DNA from: Phenylobacterium deserti
GTDB taxonomy: Bacteria; Pseudomonadota; Alphaproteobacteria; Caulobacterales; Caulobacteraceae
DNA: 44,130 bases
Assembly (NCBI GenBank): GCA_943332615.1
Contig: CALQQB010000035.1
Span: forward strand, 1 to 44,130
Direction: 5' to 3'
In this document: piece after piece, positions 16,833 through 24,395 of the stretch
How positions within the stretch are numbered: the first letter of the stretch is position 1
Layout: every line of letters starts with the position of its first letter
Program-made: the position numbers and the translations under genes
Notes under the pieces: generated by a model
Databases searched by the model: none
What the model saw: the letters and a program-made list of their open reading frames with translations, nothing else
What the model was told of the DNA's origin: nothing

Positions 16833-16967
16833 CTGCGGCCGGAATCGAGCGGCAGCTCACCCCCCATCTCACCCGGTGGGAATGTCCGCTCATGGCGATG
16901 CGGCGATCGCAGTCCACGGTCCTGCCGTTCCATCGCCGCGTGGGCGCCAAGCGTCAAATTCGATCCA

Positions 16968-18008
16968 CTAGTACCCGGCGGTGCGGCCGCTGGGGGCGCC
17001 GTCGACGATCTGGTCGAGGTATTCGCTCAGGCCATATCCGACCAGGTCGCCGCAGCGGTACTCGGTCATGCCCTCGGTGATCCGGGTCTGCAATTCCTGG
17101 CCGTCCGGCGTCGTGCGGCGGTTGCGCAGGGGAATCAGCGAGAGGACCCGGCCGGTGACCTCGTAGGTCTTTCCCGCCTCGGTCTTCACGTGGGCGCGCA
17201 GCGCGGTCTGGTAGCCGTTCTCGTCCCAATCGCTGTCGATAACGCACGTTTCGATGAGGTCGTAGATCCCGTCGCGAAACACCATGCCGCCCTGCCGGGC
17301 GCCGCCCTTGCCGTCGCCAATGACCGACAGCATCATTCCGAAGTCGCGGCCGAAGTTCATCGGGCACCAGCGATACCAGTCGATCGCCTGCCAGTGCCGG
17401 GGCCCCCAGGACTTGTCGCGCAGCCCGTGGCCTGACAGCTCGAAGCGCTCGTCGCCCACGGTGATCACGCCCCGGGCGGCGCAATGCTGCTCGTAGTGCG
17501 CCTTGGCGAAGGATTTCTCGGGGTCGATCTCCAGGGACGAGCCATCCGCCTTGACGGTTTCGCCGCCGTACATGGGCGAGACCCCCTCGAAGTCGAGATC
17601 GACGGTGCAGGGCAGGCTGGGATTTTCCCGATAGGCCCGCTTCGGATCGGCCATCTCGAACGGCCGCTCCAACAGCAACGCCTTGCCCGAATAGCTCACC
17701 TTCAGGCGCTTGAAGGGCTCCGCCACATCGACGCGCAGGCCGCCGGCCGCCATCTCGCGGTTTCCCTCGATGGCCGGTCGGCCGAAGGTGAAGGCGATCC
17801 GCCCGTCCGGCAGGTAGATGCAGACACTGATCTCGGCGTAATTCTCGTTGGGCCGGTTGCCGATGCGGAACCAGCCGCCTGTCTTCTTTGCCGCGTCGAA
17901 GACGTTGAAATACATGCTTTCATTGTAGTTTCGGGCGTCGCCCGGATCATGCGGATACTCGTCCTGCGGCTCCAGGCGGGTCTTGAACCCCGCAGCGGTC
18001 TTGGCCAT
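16968..18008 (-). CDS. DUF7064/7065-type protein (AttH/CrtC lipocalin-like fold)
   Basis: A 346-residue protein of the group with paired beta-barrel domains related to AttH and hydroxyneurosporene synthase (CrtC), now usually listed as DUF7065/DUF7064. Features are the N-terminal NYNESMYFNVFD and the GHGLRDKSWGPRHW segment that marks the second domain. No signal peptide is seen, so it is probably cytosolic. The biochemical role is unknown; relatives often sit beside dehydrogenases and lipid or terpenoid catabolic genes. A good GAGGAGA precedes the ATG. The epimerase-type gene follows on the same strand upstream (79-bp gap), so the two may be co-transcribed. Confidence 0.7.
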   Translation of the reverse strand: MAKTAAGFKTRLEPQDEYPHDPGDARNYNESMYFNVFDAAKKTGGWFRIGNRPNENYAEISVCIYLPDGRIAFTFGRPAIEGNREMAAGGLRVDVAEPFKRLKVSYSGKALLLERPFEMADPKRAYRENPSLPCTVDLDFEGVSPMYGGETVKADGSSLEIDPEKSFAKAHYEQHCAARGVITVGDERFELSGHGLRDKSWGPRHWQAIDWYRWCPMNFGRDFGMMLSVIGDGKGGARQGGMVFRDGIYDLIETCVIDSDWDENGYQTALRAHVKTEAGKTYEVTGRVLSLIPLRNRRTTPDGQELQTRITEGMTEYRCGDLVGYGLSEYLDQIVDGAPSGRTAGY

Positions 18009-18087
18009 CGCCGGTCTCCTCAGGTGTCGCGCCGGAGGCTAGGCCCCCTGACGCCACGGACGCCAAGGGCCGCGCAGGCGGTCTGTC

Positions 18088-19155
18088 CTAGCCGGCGGGC
18101 GCGCGCCGCTTGAGCTCTACCTTCGCCACGGAGAGCAGGGACTCCACGCAGTCGCGGATCGACTCGTCCAGCGGCCGGAACGTGACGCCCAGCACCTCTC
18201 GGGCGCGGTCGTTGCGCAGGTCAGCCCCGGCCCAGATAGCGCGCAACTCCGCCTCGCGGGCCTTGATGCGCTCGGGGAAGGGGTCGGTGACCGCCGGCGT
18301 GTCGTGGCGCAGTTCGGGCAGCAGCCGGTCGATGTCGGCGCAGATGTCCTCCACGTTCCGGGCGTCGGTGGACCAGGCGATATAGCGCTGGCCGTTTGAG
18401 ACCTTGGCGCTTTCCAGCAGGCTGATGTGGGCCTCGGCGTCGTCGCGGACATCGACGGTCATCCAGGGCCGATAGGCACCGGTCTGCACCAGTTCACCCT
18501 TCAGCATCAGCTCGATCAGGTGCTGCCAGGGGCCCATGTCCTTCTGGTGCGCCGACTGGATGGGGCCGACGTTGTCGCCGGGACAGCAAGTGATGGCGTC
18601 CCAGGCGCCGCTGGCCTGGGCGGCGTCGGCGAAGGTCCGCTCGGCGATCAGCTTGCCGATGGAATAGCCCTGGCCGCGTTCGGGCGTGCGCTTGGGACTC
18701 ATCTCGTCGGGATACCGGTCCTCGTAGAACACCGGCCGCCGCGCGACCTCGTGGATGTCGGCCTCCGAGATGATGGCGGCGATGCTGGAGGTGACGACCA
18801 CCCGGGTCACGGAGCCGGAGCCGTTCACGCTGGCGATGATGTGGTCACAGACCCGCTGCACATAGGCCGGGTCGTCGTAGCCGGACACGTGGCTGATGTG
18901 GGCGACGCCGTGGCAGCCCCGGAAGATCTCGTCGAACGCGCCGTCGTGGTCCAGGTCGGCGCTGTGCAGGGTCAGGCGGCCCGAGGCGAAGCCCGGCATC
19001 GCGCGCAGGAACCCGGTGCGGCTGAGGTCGTCGGCGTTGCGGACGCAGGCGCGGACCCGATAGCCCTTGTCCAGCAGGCCGCGCACCACCCACCCGCCGA
19101 GGAACCCGGCCGCGCCGGTGACCGCGACCGTGCCGCGCTTGGGAATGGGAGCCAT
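18088..19155 (-). CDS. NAD-dependent epimerase/dehydratase family reductase (extended SDR)
   Basis: A 355-residue extended short-chain dehydrogenase, closest in style to dihydroflavonol-reductase/aldehyde-reductase-like enzymes. The cofactor motif is TGAAGFLG (13-20), the catalytic Ser lies in VVTSSIAAI (121-129), and Y164 and K168 form the YSIGK active site. Such proteins typically reduce carbonyls of lipophilic substrates with NADPH; the substrate here is unknown. An AGAGGAAA ribosome binding site supports ATG 19155. It lies just upstream of the DUF7064-type gene on the same strand and probably shares a transcript with it. Confidence 0.85.
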   Translation of the reverse strand: MAPIPKRGTVAVTGAAGFLGGWVVRGLLDKGYRVRACVRNADDLSRTGFLRAMPGFASGRLTLHSADLDHDGAFDEIFRGCHGVAHISHVSGYDDPAYVQRVCDHIIASVNGSGSVTRVVVTSSIAAIISEADIHEVARRPVFYEDRYPDEMSPKRTPERGQGYSIGKLIAERTFADAAQASGAWDAITCCPGDNVGPIQSAHQKDMGPWQHLIELMLKGELVQTGAYRPWMTVDVRDDAEAHISLLESAKVSNGQRYIAWSTDARNVEDICADIDRLLPELRHDTPAVTDPFPERIKAREAELRAIWAGADLRNDRAREVLGVTFRPLDESIRDCVESLLSVAKVELKRRAPAG

Positions 19156-19235
19156 GGGTCGTTTCCTCTGGGGGCCGCGTTGGCCGGCCTCGGTTTCCGT
19201 ATCGGACGGTAGGTCCCGCCGCGAGTTGCAGGGAC

Positions 19236-19388
19236 TCAGCGCCGCTCGATTGGCCCGCCGCCGCTCTCGCTCTTCTTGAGAACCTGGTGGGGCGGGGCCG
19301 TTGGCGGTTGCGCGGCCGCGGGCGCGGCCAGTGCGCCTTGAGGCGCAGGCGCGTTCGCCGGGGGGCTTCCGTCCGAACTCTCAGTCAT
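19236..19388 (-). CDS. Possible 50-residue Pro/Ala-rich small protein
   Basis: An ATG at 19386-19388 opens a 50-codon frame (MTESSDGSPP, later PPHQVLKKSE, ending IERR). It is in the same frame as the membrane protein above, so it is either that protein's tail or an independent gene. The ATG overlaps the TGA of the 47-residue frame upstream as ATGA, the usual sign of translational coupling. Its PPHQVLK segment echoes PPHSQVLRL in the upstream small frame, suggesting the two are related. No function can be given. Confidence 0.3.
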   Translation of the reverse strand: MTESSDGSPPANAPAPQGALAAPAAAQPPTAPPHQVLKKSESGGGPIERR

Positions 19389-20093
19389 TTTTCGCTCACC
19401 GTGTTGGCCACCGGCACCCACGGAAACTTCACGCCCAGGCGCAGCACCTGGGAATGGGGCGGCGGCGGCGGGGACTGAGCACCCGGATTTTCCGGCGGTC
19501 GCTGTGATGGCTTCAGGCTTCGCGTCATGGACCGATCCTTGGCGGATGGAACTCACCCACTCAGTGGCAAACATAATACCAACCATCAAAAAAGCGATGC
19601 TCAGCATCACCACCAGAAGCGTGAAGCCCAAAGCCCGAGCTTCGACTTTCGGCCTATTGGCGTCGCGGTTGTGTTCGGCGGACTCGGCATACTCGACGAT
19701 CATGCGCTCGCGGAGGCCCACAAGCGCCTCGGCCTCCGCCTCAGCGGGCGCCTGGCCCTGACCCTCATAGAATGCTCGCAGCTCCCCGACCCAGTCGGCG
19801 AGTTCAGTCTCCTTCGGCGGTATCCGGTACTCCCGCATGCGCACCGCCTGGAACAGATTCCAAAGCACGCCTACCAAGCATCCGACACCGAGGAGCAGGA
19901 GGCAATCCAGGACGACGGCTGCCACCTCCCACGCCGGCGGCGGTAGCTTGGACAGAACGTATCCATAGAGGGTCGCGGCAAGCGCCAGGGTGGCGGCAAA
20001 GAACGGCAGCGTGCGCGCCACATTCTCATCCACCTCAAGCTCTCGCTTGAAAGCCTCCTTGAAGACCGCGTCCAGATACTCGTCGATTCCCAA
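19236..20093 (-). CDS. Unrecognised three-helix membrane protein with long Pro/Ala-rich tail
   Basis: I do not recognise this protein. The open frame gives 285 residues. There are hydrophobic helices at about 29-48, 56-81 and 154-176, an acidic cytosolic-looking segment between the second and third (about 90-150, rich in Glu), and a low-complexity Pro/Ala/Gly tail after residue 190. The start appears to be a TTG at 20093 with only a weak upstream signal. The segment around 19560-19630 is noticeably more AT-rich than neighbouring genes, hinting at different ancestry. The tail may not be real: a hand count of third-position G+C over 19388-19528 favours another frame, which encodes a 47-residue small protein. 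The membrane part (20093 to about 19530) is the more certain section. Confidence 0.55.
   Translation of the reverse strand: MGIDEYLDAVFKEAFKRELEVDENVARTLPFFAATLALAATLYGYVLSKLPPPAWEVAAVVLDCLLLLGVGCLVGVLWNLFQAVRMREYRIPPKETELADWVGELRAFYEGQGQAPAEAEAEALVGLRERMIVEYAESAEHNRDANRPKVEARALGFTLLVVMLSIAFLMVGIMFATEWVSSIRQGSVHDAKPEAITATAGKSGCSVPAAAAPFPGAAPGREVSVGAGGQHGERKMTESSDGSPPANAPAPQGALAAPAAAQPPTAPPHQVLKKSESGGGPIERR
19385..19528 (-). CDS. Possible 47-residue Pro-rich small protein nested out of frame
   Basis: An ATG at 19526-19528 with a well-placed AAGGA seven bases upstream opens a 47-codon frame (MTRSLKPSQR, a run of five prolines, then HSQVLRLG and VPVANTVSEK). By hand count about 35 of its 47 codons end in G or C, against about 27 of 47 for the membrane-protein frame over the same bases, which favours this frame as the coding one. 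It ends in an ATGA overlap with the next small frame. No function is known; it is unlike any family I recognise. Confidence 0.4.
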   Translation of the reverse strand: MTRSLKPSQRPPENPGAQSPPPPPHSQVLRLGVKFPWVPVANTVSEK

Positions 20094-20246
20094 ATCTCGT
20101 GCCCGACAGAGTGGCCCGCCTCGAATTCTCGCTCAGGTCAATTCCGAGAAAGGCCCCAGCGCCAGTCTGGCGTGGCTCGGTGCTGAAACACAATCTGAGA
20201 TCGTGTAATCCTGGCTGGCGCGCGCCTCGTCTCGACCTCCACCCCC

Positions 20247-23200
20247 TCACCAGCTGTCGATCCACCGCAGCTTCTTCTCCGTCCGCACCGGGATCGGCGG
20301 CAGGCTCTTCAGGCCCGCCAGCACCCAGCGGCGGGTCTCGGCCGGATCGATGACGTCGTCCAGCGCCGGGCCGGTGGCCTGGCTGAGCGCCTTGCCTCGG
20401 GCGTAGGCGGCGGCGACCATCTCGTCGAACTTGCCCTTGCGCGCGACCGGGTCGGCGATGGCGGCCAGTTCGTTGCGGTAGCCCAGCTTGACCGAGCCCT
20501 CCAGGCCCATGCCGCCGAACTCACCGGTGGGCCAGGCGACGCAGAACATGGCGCCCTGGTAGCTGCCGCCGGTCATCGCAATGGCGCCCAGGCCGTAGCT
20601 CTTGCGCAGGATTACCGAGAAGATCGGCACGGTCAGGTTGGCCCCGATCACGAACAGGCGCGAGCAATGCCGGATCAGGCCAGTCTTCTCCGCCTCCGGC
20701 CCCACCATGTTGCCAGGGGTGTCGGAGAGCGACAGGACCGGGATGTCGAAGGCCTCGCACAGTTGCAGGAAGCGGGCGGCCTTGTCCGAGGCGTCACTGT
20801 CGATCGCGCCGCCCAGGTGCATCGGGTTGTTGGCGAACACGCCCACCGGCCGGCCCTCGATGCGGACAAAGGCGGTGACCATGGCCAGGCCGAACTTGGG
20901 GCGCAGCTCCAGCACGCTGTCCTGGTCGGCGATCAGCTCGATCACCTTGCGCACGTCATAGACCCGCAGGCGGTTCTCGGGGATGGCGCGGCGCAGCAGG
21001 CGCTGGTCGGCGCAGGACCAGTCGCTGAGCGTGCCCTGGAAGTAGGAGAGGTACTTCTTGGCGACGAAGACCGCCTCCTCCTCGTCCTCGACCAGCACGT
21101 CGATGGTGCCGTTGGCTTGCATGATCTTGATCGGGCCGATCTCCTCCGGCCGGAACACGCCAAGGCCGCCGCCCTCCACCATGGCCGGGCCACCCATGCC
21201 CAGCGCCGAGTCCTTGGTGGCGATGATCACGTCGCAGCAGCCGAGAATGGCGGCGTTGCCGGCGAAGCAGCGGCCGGAGTTCACCCCCACCAGCGGCACC
21301 GCGCCCGAGAGCCGGCCCCAGAACTCGAACCCGCGGGTGAAGCCGCCGCCCTCGGTGTCGCCGGGACGCCCGCCGCCGCCCTCGGTGAAGAACACCACCG
21401 GCACGCGCCACTTGGCGGCCAGCTCGGCCATGCGGTCGAGCTTCCAGTGGTTGTTGCCGCCTTGGGTGCCGGCCAGCACGGTGTAGTCGTAGCTCATCAC
21501 CGCGACCCGGGCCTTGTCCTCGGGGAACAGCGCGCCGTTCACCGCACCCAGGCCCATCAGCATGCCGTCGGCCGGCGTGGTGTCGATCAGCTCCTGCAGG
21601 GTGTTGCGCCGCCGGCGCGCGGCCACGACCAGCGGGCCGTATTCCATGAAGCTGCCGGGATCGAGCAGGTCATCGACGTTCTCGCGGGCCGTACGCTGCT
21701 TCGTCTTGCGGCGGCGAGCGACGGCGTCCGGCCGGGCCGCGTCCAGGGTCTTGTCGTGCCGGGCCAGCACCTCGGCCAGGTCGGGGCGGATGAAATCCAG
21801 GTCGATGGTCTCGGCCTCGACGGCGCCGCCGCCCTCGATCTCGCTCTCCTCGATGAAGGCCAGCGGGTGGTCCTCATAGACCGTATCGCCGGCTGTCACG
21901 TTCACCAGGCGCACGACGCCGGAGGCCTCGGCGCTGATCACGTGCTCCATCTTCATGGCCTCCATGATCATCAGGGCCTGGCCGGCGCGGACGGTGTCGC
22001 CGGCTGCGACCGAGACGCTGATCACGGTGCCTTGTAGCGGCGCGCGGAGAGGCTTCGTGCCCTCGGGACCCTCGGCTTCCTCCGCCTCGTCGGCCGTCTC
22101 GGCCTCTTCCTTGCCGAGCGCCAGGATGGCCAGGGGGTCGGCGGCGTCCACCTGGTAGCCGACCCGCTTCGGCCCCGCCGCGCCGCGCGCGCCGGCGTCG
22201 AAATAGAGCTTGGGATGGGCCTCCGGCTCACCGGCGAGCTCGCCCATGTGCTCTTCGATGAAGCGGGTATGCACCTCGCCCTGGGACACCGCCGGGTGGG
22301 CCAGCAGGTTCTGCAGGAAGGCGATGTTGGTGGCCGAGCCCTCAATGCGGAATTCCGACAGCGCACGGTAGGCCTTGGCCACGGCGCGGGAGAGGCCGCC
22401 GGCGCCGGCGTGGACGATCAGCTTGGCCAGCAGGCTGTCGAACCGCGCCGAGGTCCGGTAGCCGGCATAGCCGAAACCATCGACGCGGACGCCCGGACCG
22501 GATGGCGGCTCGAACACGGTGAGTGTCCCGCCGGCCGGACGCGCCGAGCCGTCGGCCGCCATGGTTTCGAGGTTCACCCGGGCCTGCACGGCGTGGCCGC
22601 GCGGTTCCGGCACGCGGTCCTGGGTCAGCGCGAGGTCGGACAGCGAGCGGCCGGCGGCGATCTGCAGCTGCAGGCGCACCAGGTCCAGGCCGGTGACCTC
22701 TTCGGTGACGGTGTGCTCCACCTGCAGGCGGGCGTTGCCCTCGATGAAGACGACGTCGTCGCCCCCCTCTCCAGGATTGGCGACCAGGAACTCCATGGTC
22801 CCCAGGCTGCGGTAGCCAGCGGCCTGACCCAGCGCCACGCCATAGCCGAACAGGCGCTCTCGGATCGCCATGGACAGGGTGTCGGCCGGGGCGATCTCGA
22901 TCACCTTCTGGCGCTGGCGTTGCAGCGAGCATTCGCGGTCCCAGAGGTGGACCACGCGCTCGCCGTCGCCGACGATCTGCACCTCCAGGTGTCGGGCGCG
23001 GGCCAGGAAGCGTTCCACATAGAGGTCGCCGTTGCCGAAGGCGGCCTTGGCCTCCGAAGCGCAGCGCTCGAAGGCCTGCTCTAGGTCTTCGGCCGAGGCT
23101 GCCGGCCGCATGCCGCGACCGCCGCCGCCGGCCACCGCCTTGACCATCACCGGGCCGTGGGCCGCGAAGAAGGCCTGCGCCTGCTCCAGGGTGGTCGGCC

Positions 23201-23600
23201 CGTCGGTCCCGGCCAACACCGGCACGCCGCACTGTTGCGCCAGGGCGCGCGCCCGGCCCTTGTCGCCGAACAGCTCCAGGCTCTCGGGGCTCGGCCCCAC
23301 GAACGTCAGGCCCGTCGCGGCGCAGGCCCGCGCAAAGGCCGCATTCTCGGACAGGAACCCGTAGCCCGGGTGGACAGCGTCGGCGCCGGCGGCCTTGGCC
23401 GCGGCCACCATTTGGTCGATGTCGAGATAGGCGGCGGGCCCGGAGCCCTTCAGCCCGACCGCCTGGTCGGCCTTCTTGGTGTGCAGCGAGGCAGCGTCGT
23501 CTTCGGAGAAGACCGCCACGGTGGCGATCCCCATCTCGGCGGCGGTCCGCGCGATCCTGACGGCGATCTCGCCCCGGTTGGCGATCAGAAGCGTCTTCAC
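20247..23600 (-). CDS. Single-chain biotin-dependent acyl-CoA carboxylase (BC-BCCP-CT fusion)
   Basis: A 1117-residue enzyme carrying every part of a biotin carboxylase on one chain. Residues 1-445 are biotin carboxylase, with the ATP-grasp loop GGGGRG at 158-163, ERFL at 196-199, and the EGNARLQVEHTVTE active site at about 287-300. After a linking domain, the biotinyl domain (about 515-585) has EAMKM with the biotin-accepting K550. Residues about 600-1117 are the carboxyltransferase, in propionyl/methylcrotonyl-type order (N- and C-halves fused; GGNNHWK, later SYGLGA). This matches the single-chain long-chain acyl-CoA carboxylases known from mycobacteria and some alphaproteobacteria. Substrate preference cannot be read here. 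The start is a GTG with GAGGGGA upstream. It stands alone, with no partner subunit genes. Confidence 0.92.
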   Translation of the reverse strand: MKTLLIANRGEIAVRIARTAAEMGIATVAVFSEDDAASLHTKKADQAVGLKGSGPAAYLDIDQMVAAAKAAGADAVHPGYGFLSENAAFARACAATGLTFVGPSPESLELFGDKGRARALAQQCGVPVLAGTDGPTTLEQAQAFFAAHGPVMVKAVAGGGGRGMRPAASAEDLEQAFERCASEAKAAFGNGDLYVERFLARARHLEVQIVGDGERVVHLWDRECSLQRQRQKVIEIAPADTLSMAIRERLFGYGVALGQAAGYRSLGTMEFLVANPGEGGDDVVFIEGNARLQVEHTVTEEVTGLDLVRLQLQIAAGRSLSDLALTQDRVPEPRGHAVQARVNLETMAADGSARPAGGTLTVFEPPSGPGVRVDGFGYAGYRTSARFDSLLAKLIVHAGAGGLSRAVAKAYRALSEFRIEGSATNIAFLQNLLAHPAVSQGEVHTRFIEEHMGELAGEPEAHPKLYFDAGARGAAGPKRVGYQVDAADPLAILALGKEEAETADEAEEAEGPEGTKPLRAPLQGTVISVSVAAGDTVRAGQALMIMEAMKMEHVISAEASGVVRLVNVTAGDTVYEDHPLAFIEESEIEGGGAVEAETIDLDFIRPDLAEVLARHDKTLDAARPDAVARRRKTKQRTARENVDDLLDPGSFMEYGPLVVAARRRRNTLQELIDTTPADGMLMGLGAVNGALFPEDKARVAVMSYDYTVLAGTQGGNNHWKLDRMAELAAKWRVPVVFFTEGGGGRPGDTEGGGFTRGFEFWGRLSGAVPLVGVNSGRCFAGNAAILGCCDVIIATKDSALGMGGPAMVEGGGLGVFRPEEIGPIKIMQANGTIDVLVEDEEEAVFVAKKYLSYFQGTLSDWSCADQRLLRRAIPENRLRVYDVRKVIELIADQDSVLELRPKFGLAMVTAFVRIEGRPVGVFANNPMHLGGAIDSDASDKAARFLQLCEAFDIPVLSLSDTPGNMVGPEAEKTGLIRHCSRLFVIGANLTVPIFSVILRKSYGLGAIAMTGGSYQGAMFCVAWPTGEFGGMGLEGSVKLGYRNELAAIADPVARKGKFDEMVAAAYARGKALSQATGPALDDVIDPAETRRWVLAGLKSLPPIPVRTEKKLRWIDSW

Positions 23601-23737
23601 AGGTTGGCCGTCCCCTCAAATCGCGGTCTTCCGCCGCGGCGGCCATCATGCCCAGCCAGCACGCCGCGCCAAGTCTCGACGTACCGCAAGGTCACGGCTT
23701 TCGATTTGCAATTGGTCTGGGCGCGCGCCGGCCCTTC

Positions 23738-24307
23738 CTAGGCGGTGGCCGTCTTCCGGACTTCCAGGACCATCCGGAGCTCGGAGATGACGTTGTACTG
23801 CGAGCGGATCATCTCCGGGATCTGGTCGTACGTGAGCTCGCCGCGATCGAGCCGGGCGCGGACCTCACGGTCCAGCACCGCGCGTTGGTGGACCAGCTTG
23901 AAGTCGACGCCGAGGTAGAGCGCTAGCGGCGTGTTCGCTGCGCCTTCGCGCCGCCACCGTTCGTTCAGCTCGCGGTTAAAAAGGTTCAGGGTCGGCGGGG
24001 TGATCGGGCGCACATGGGTCGGGTCGCCGATGAAGTGGTCATGCCGCGGGTGCGGCACAACGATCATCACCTGGCAGCCCGGCCGGCCAATCCGGTAGAT
24101 TTCCTGCATGATCTTCAGGAACACCTTGGGGTCGCCCCCCATGTGCTCCAGCGAGTGGATGAAGCAAATCTCCCCGGCGCAGTCGTCGGCCCACGGCCAG
24201 GGCGTTACCTCCAGGTCCCACACCTCGTCGGCCGACGCCTCCGGCGAGGCGTCGACGTTGACGTAGCCTTCCCGCGGGTTTTGACCGCAGCCCATATTGA
24301 ACTTCAT
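23738..24307 (-). CDS. Predicted SAM-dependent methyltransferase-like protein
   Basis: A 189-residue Rossmann-type methyltransferase-like protein. The motif I region is KFNMGCGQNPREGYVNVD (about 2-20), followed by EICFIHSLEHMG (the motif-IV-like HSLEH) and GCQVMIVVPHPRHD. This short type usually acts in surface-polysaccharide or metabolite methylation, and many members are uncharacterised. ATG 24307 has AGG six bases upstream; a TTG two codons earlier is possible. It has no obvious operon partner. The C-terminal third is helical and charged. Confidence 0.72.
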   Translation of the reverse strand: MKFNMGCGQNPREGYVNVDASPEASADEVWDLEVTPWPWADDCAGEICFIHSLEHMGGDPKVFLKIMQEIYRIGRPGCQVMIVVPHPRHDHFIGDPTHVRPITPPTLNLFNRELNERWRREGAANTPLALYLGVDFKLVHQRAVLDREVRARLDRGELTYDQIPEMIRSQYNVISELRMVLEVRKTATA

Positions 24308-24395
24308 GCCCAACCTATCGGAGACCTGGGCCAGCGCGTCCAGAGGCTCACCCGTCGCGCGCAGCTCGAAATTCCGCCACCCCGACGACCCGGCC

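Noticed and set aside
20160..20172. Perfect inverted repeat CGCCAG-T-CTGGCG between the carboxylase and membrane-protein genes
   Set aside because: The loop is a single base, there is no T-run, and such repeats are frequent in GC-rich DNA; neither terminator nor operator is supported.
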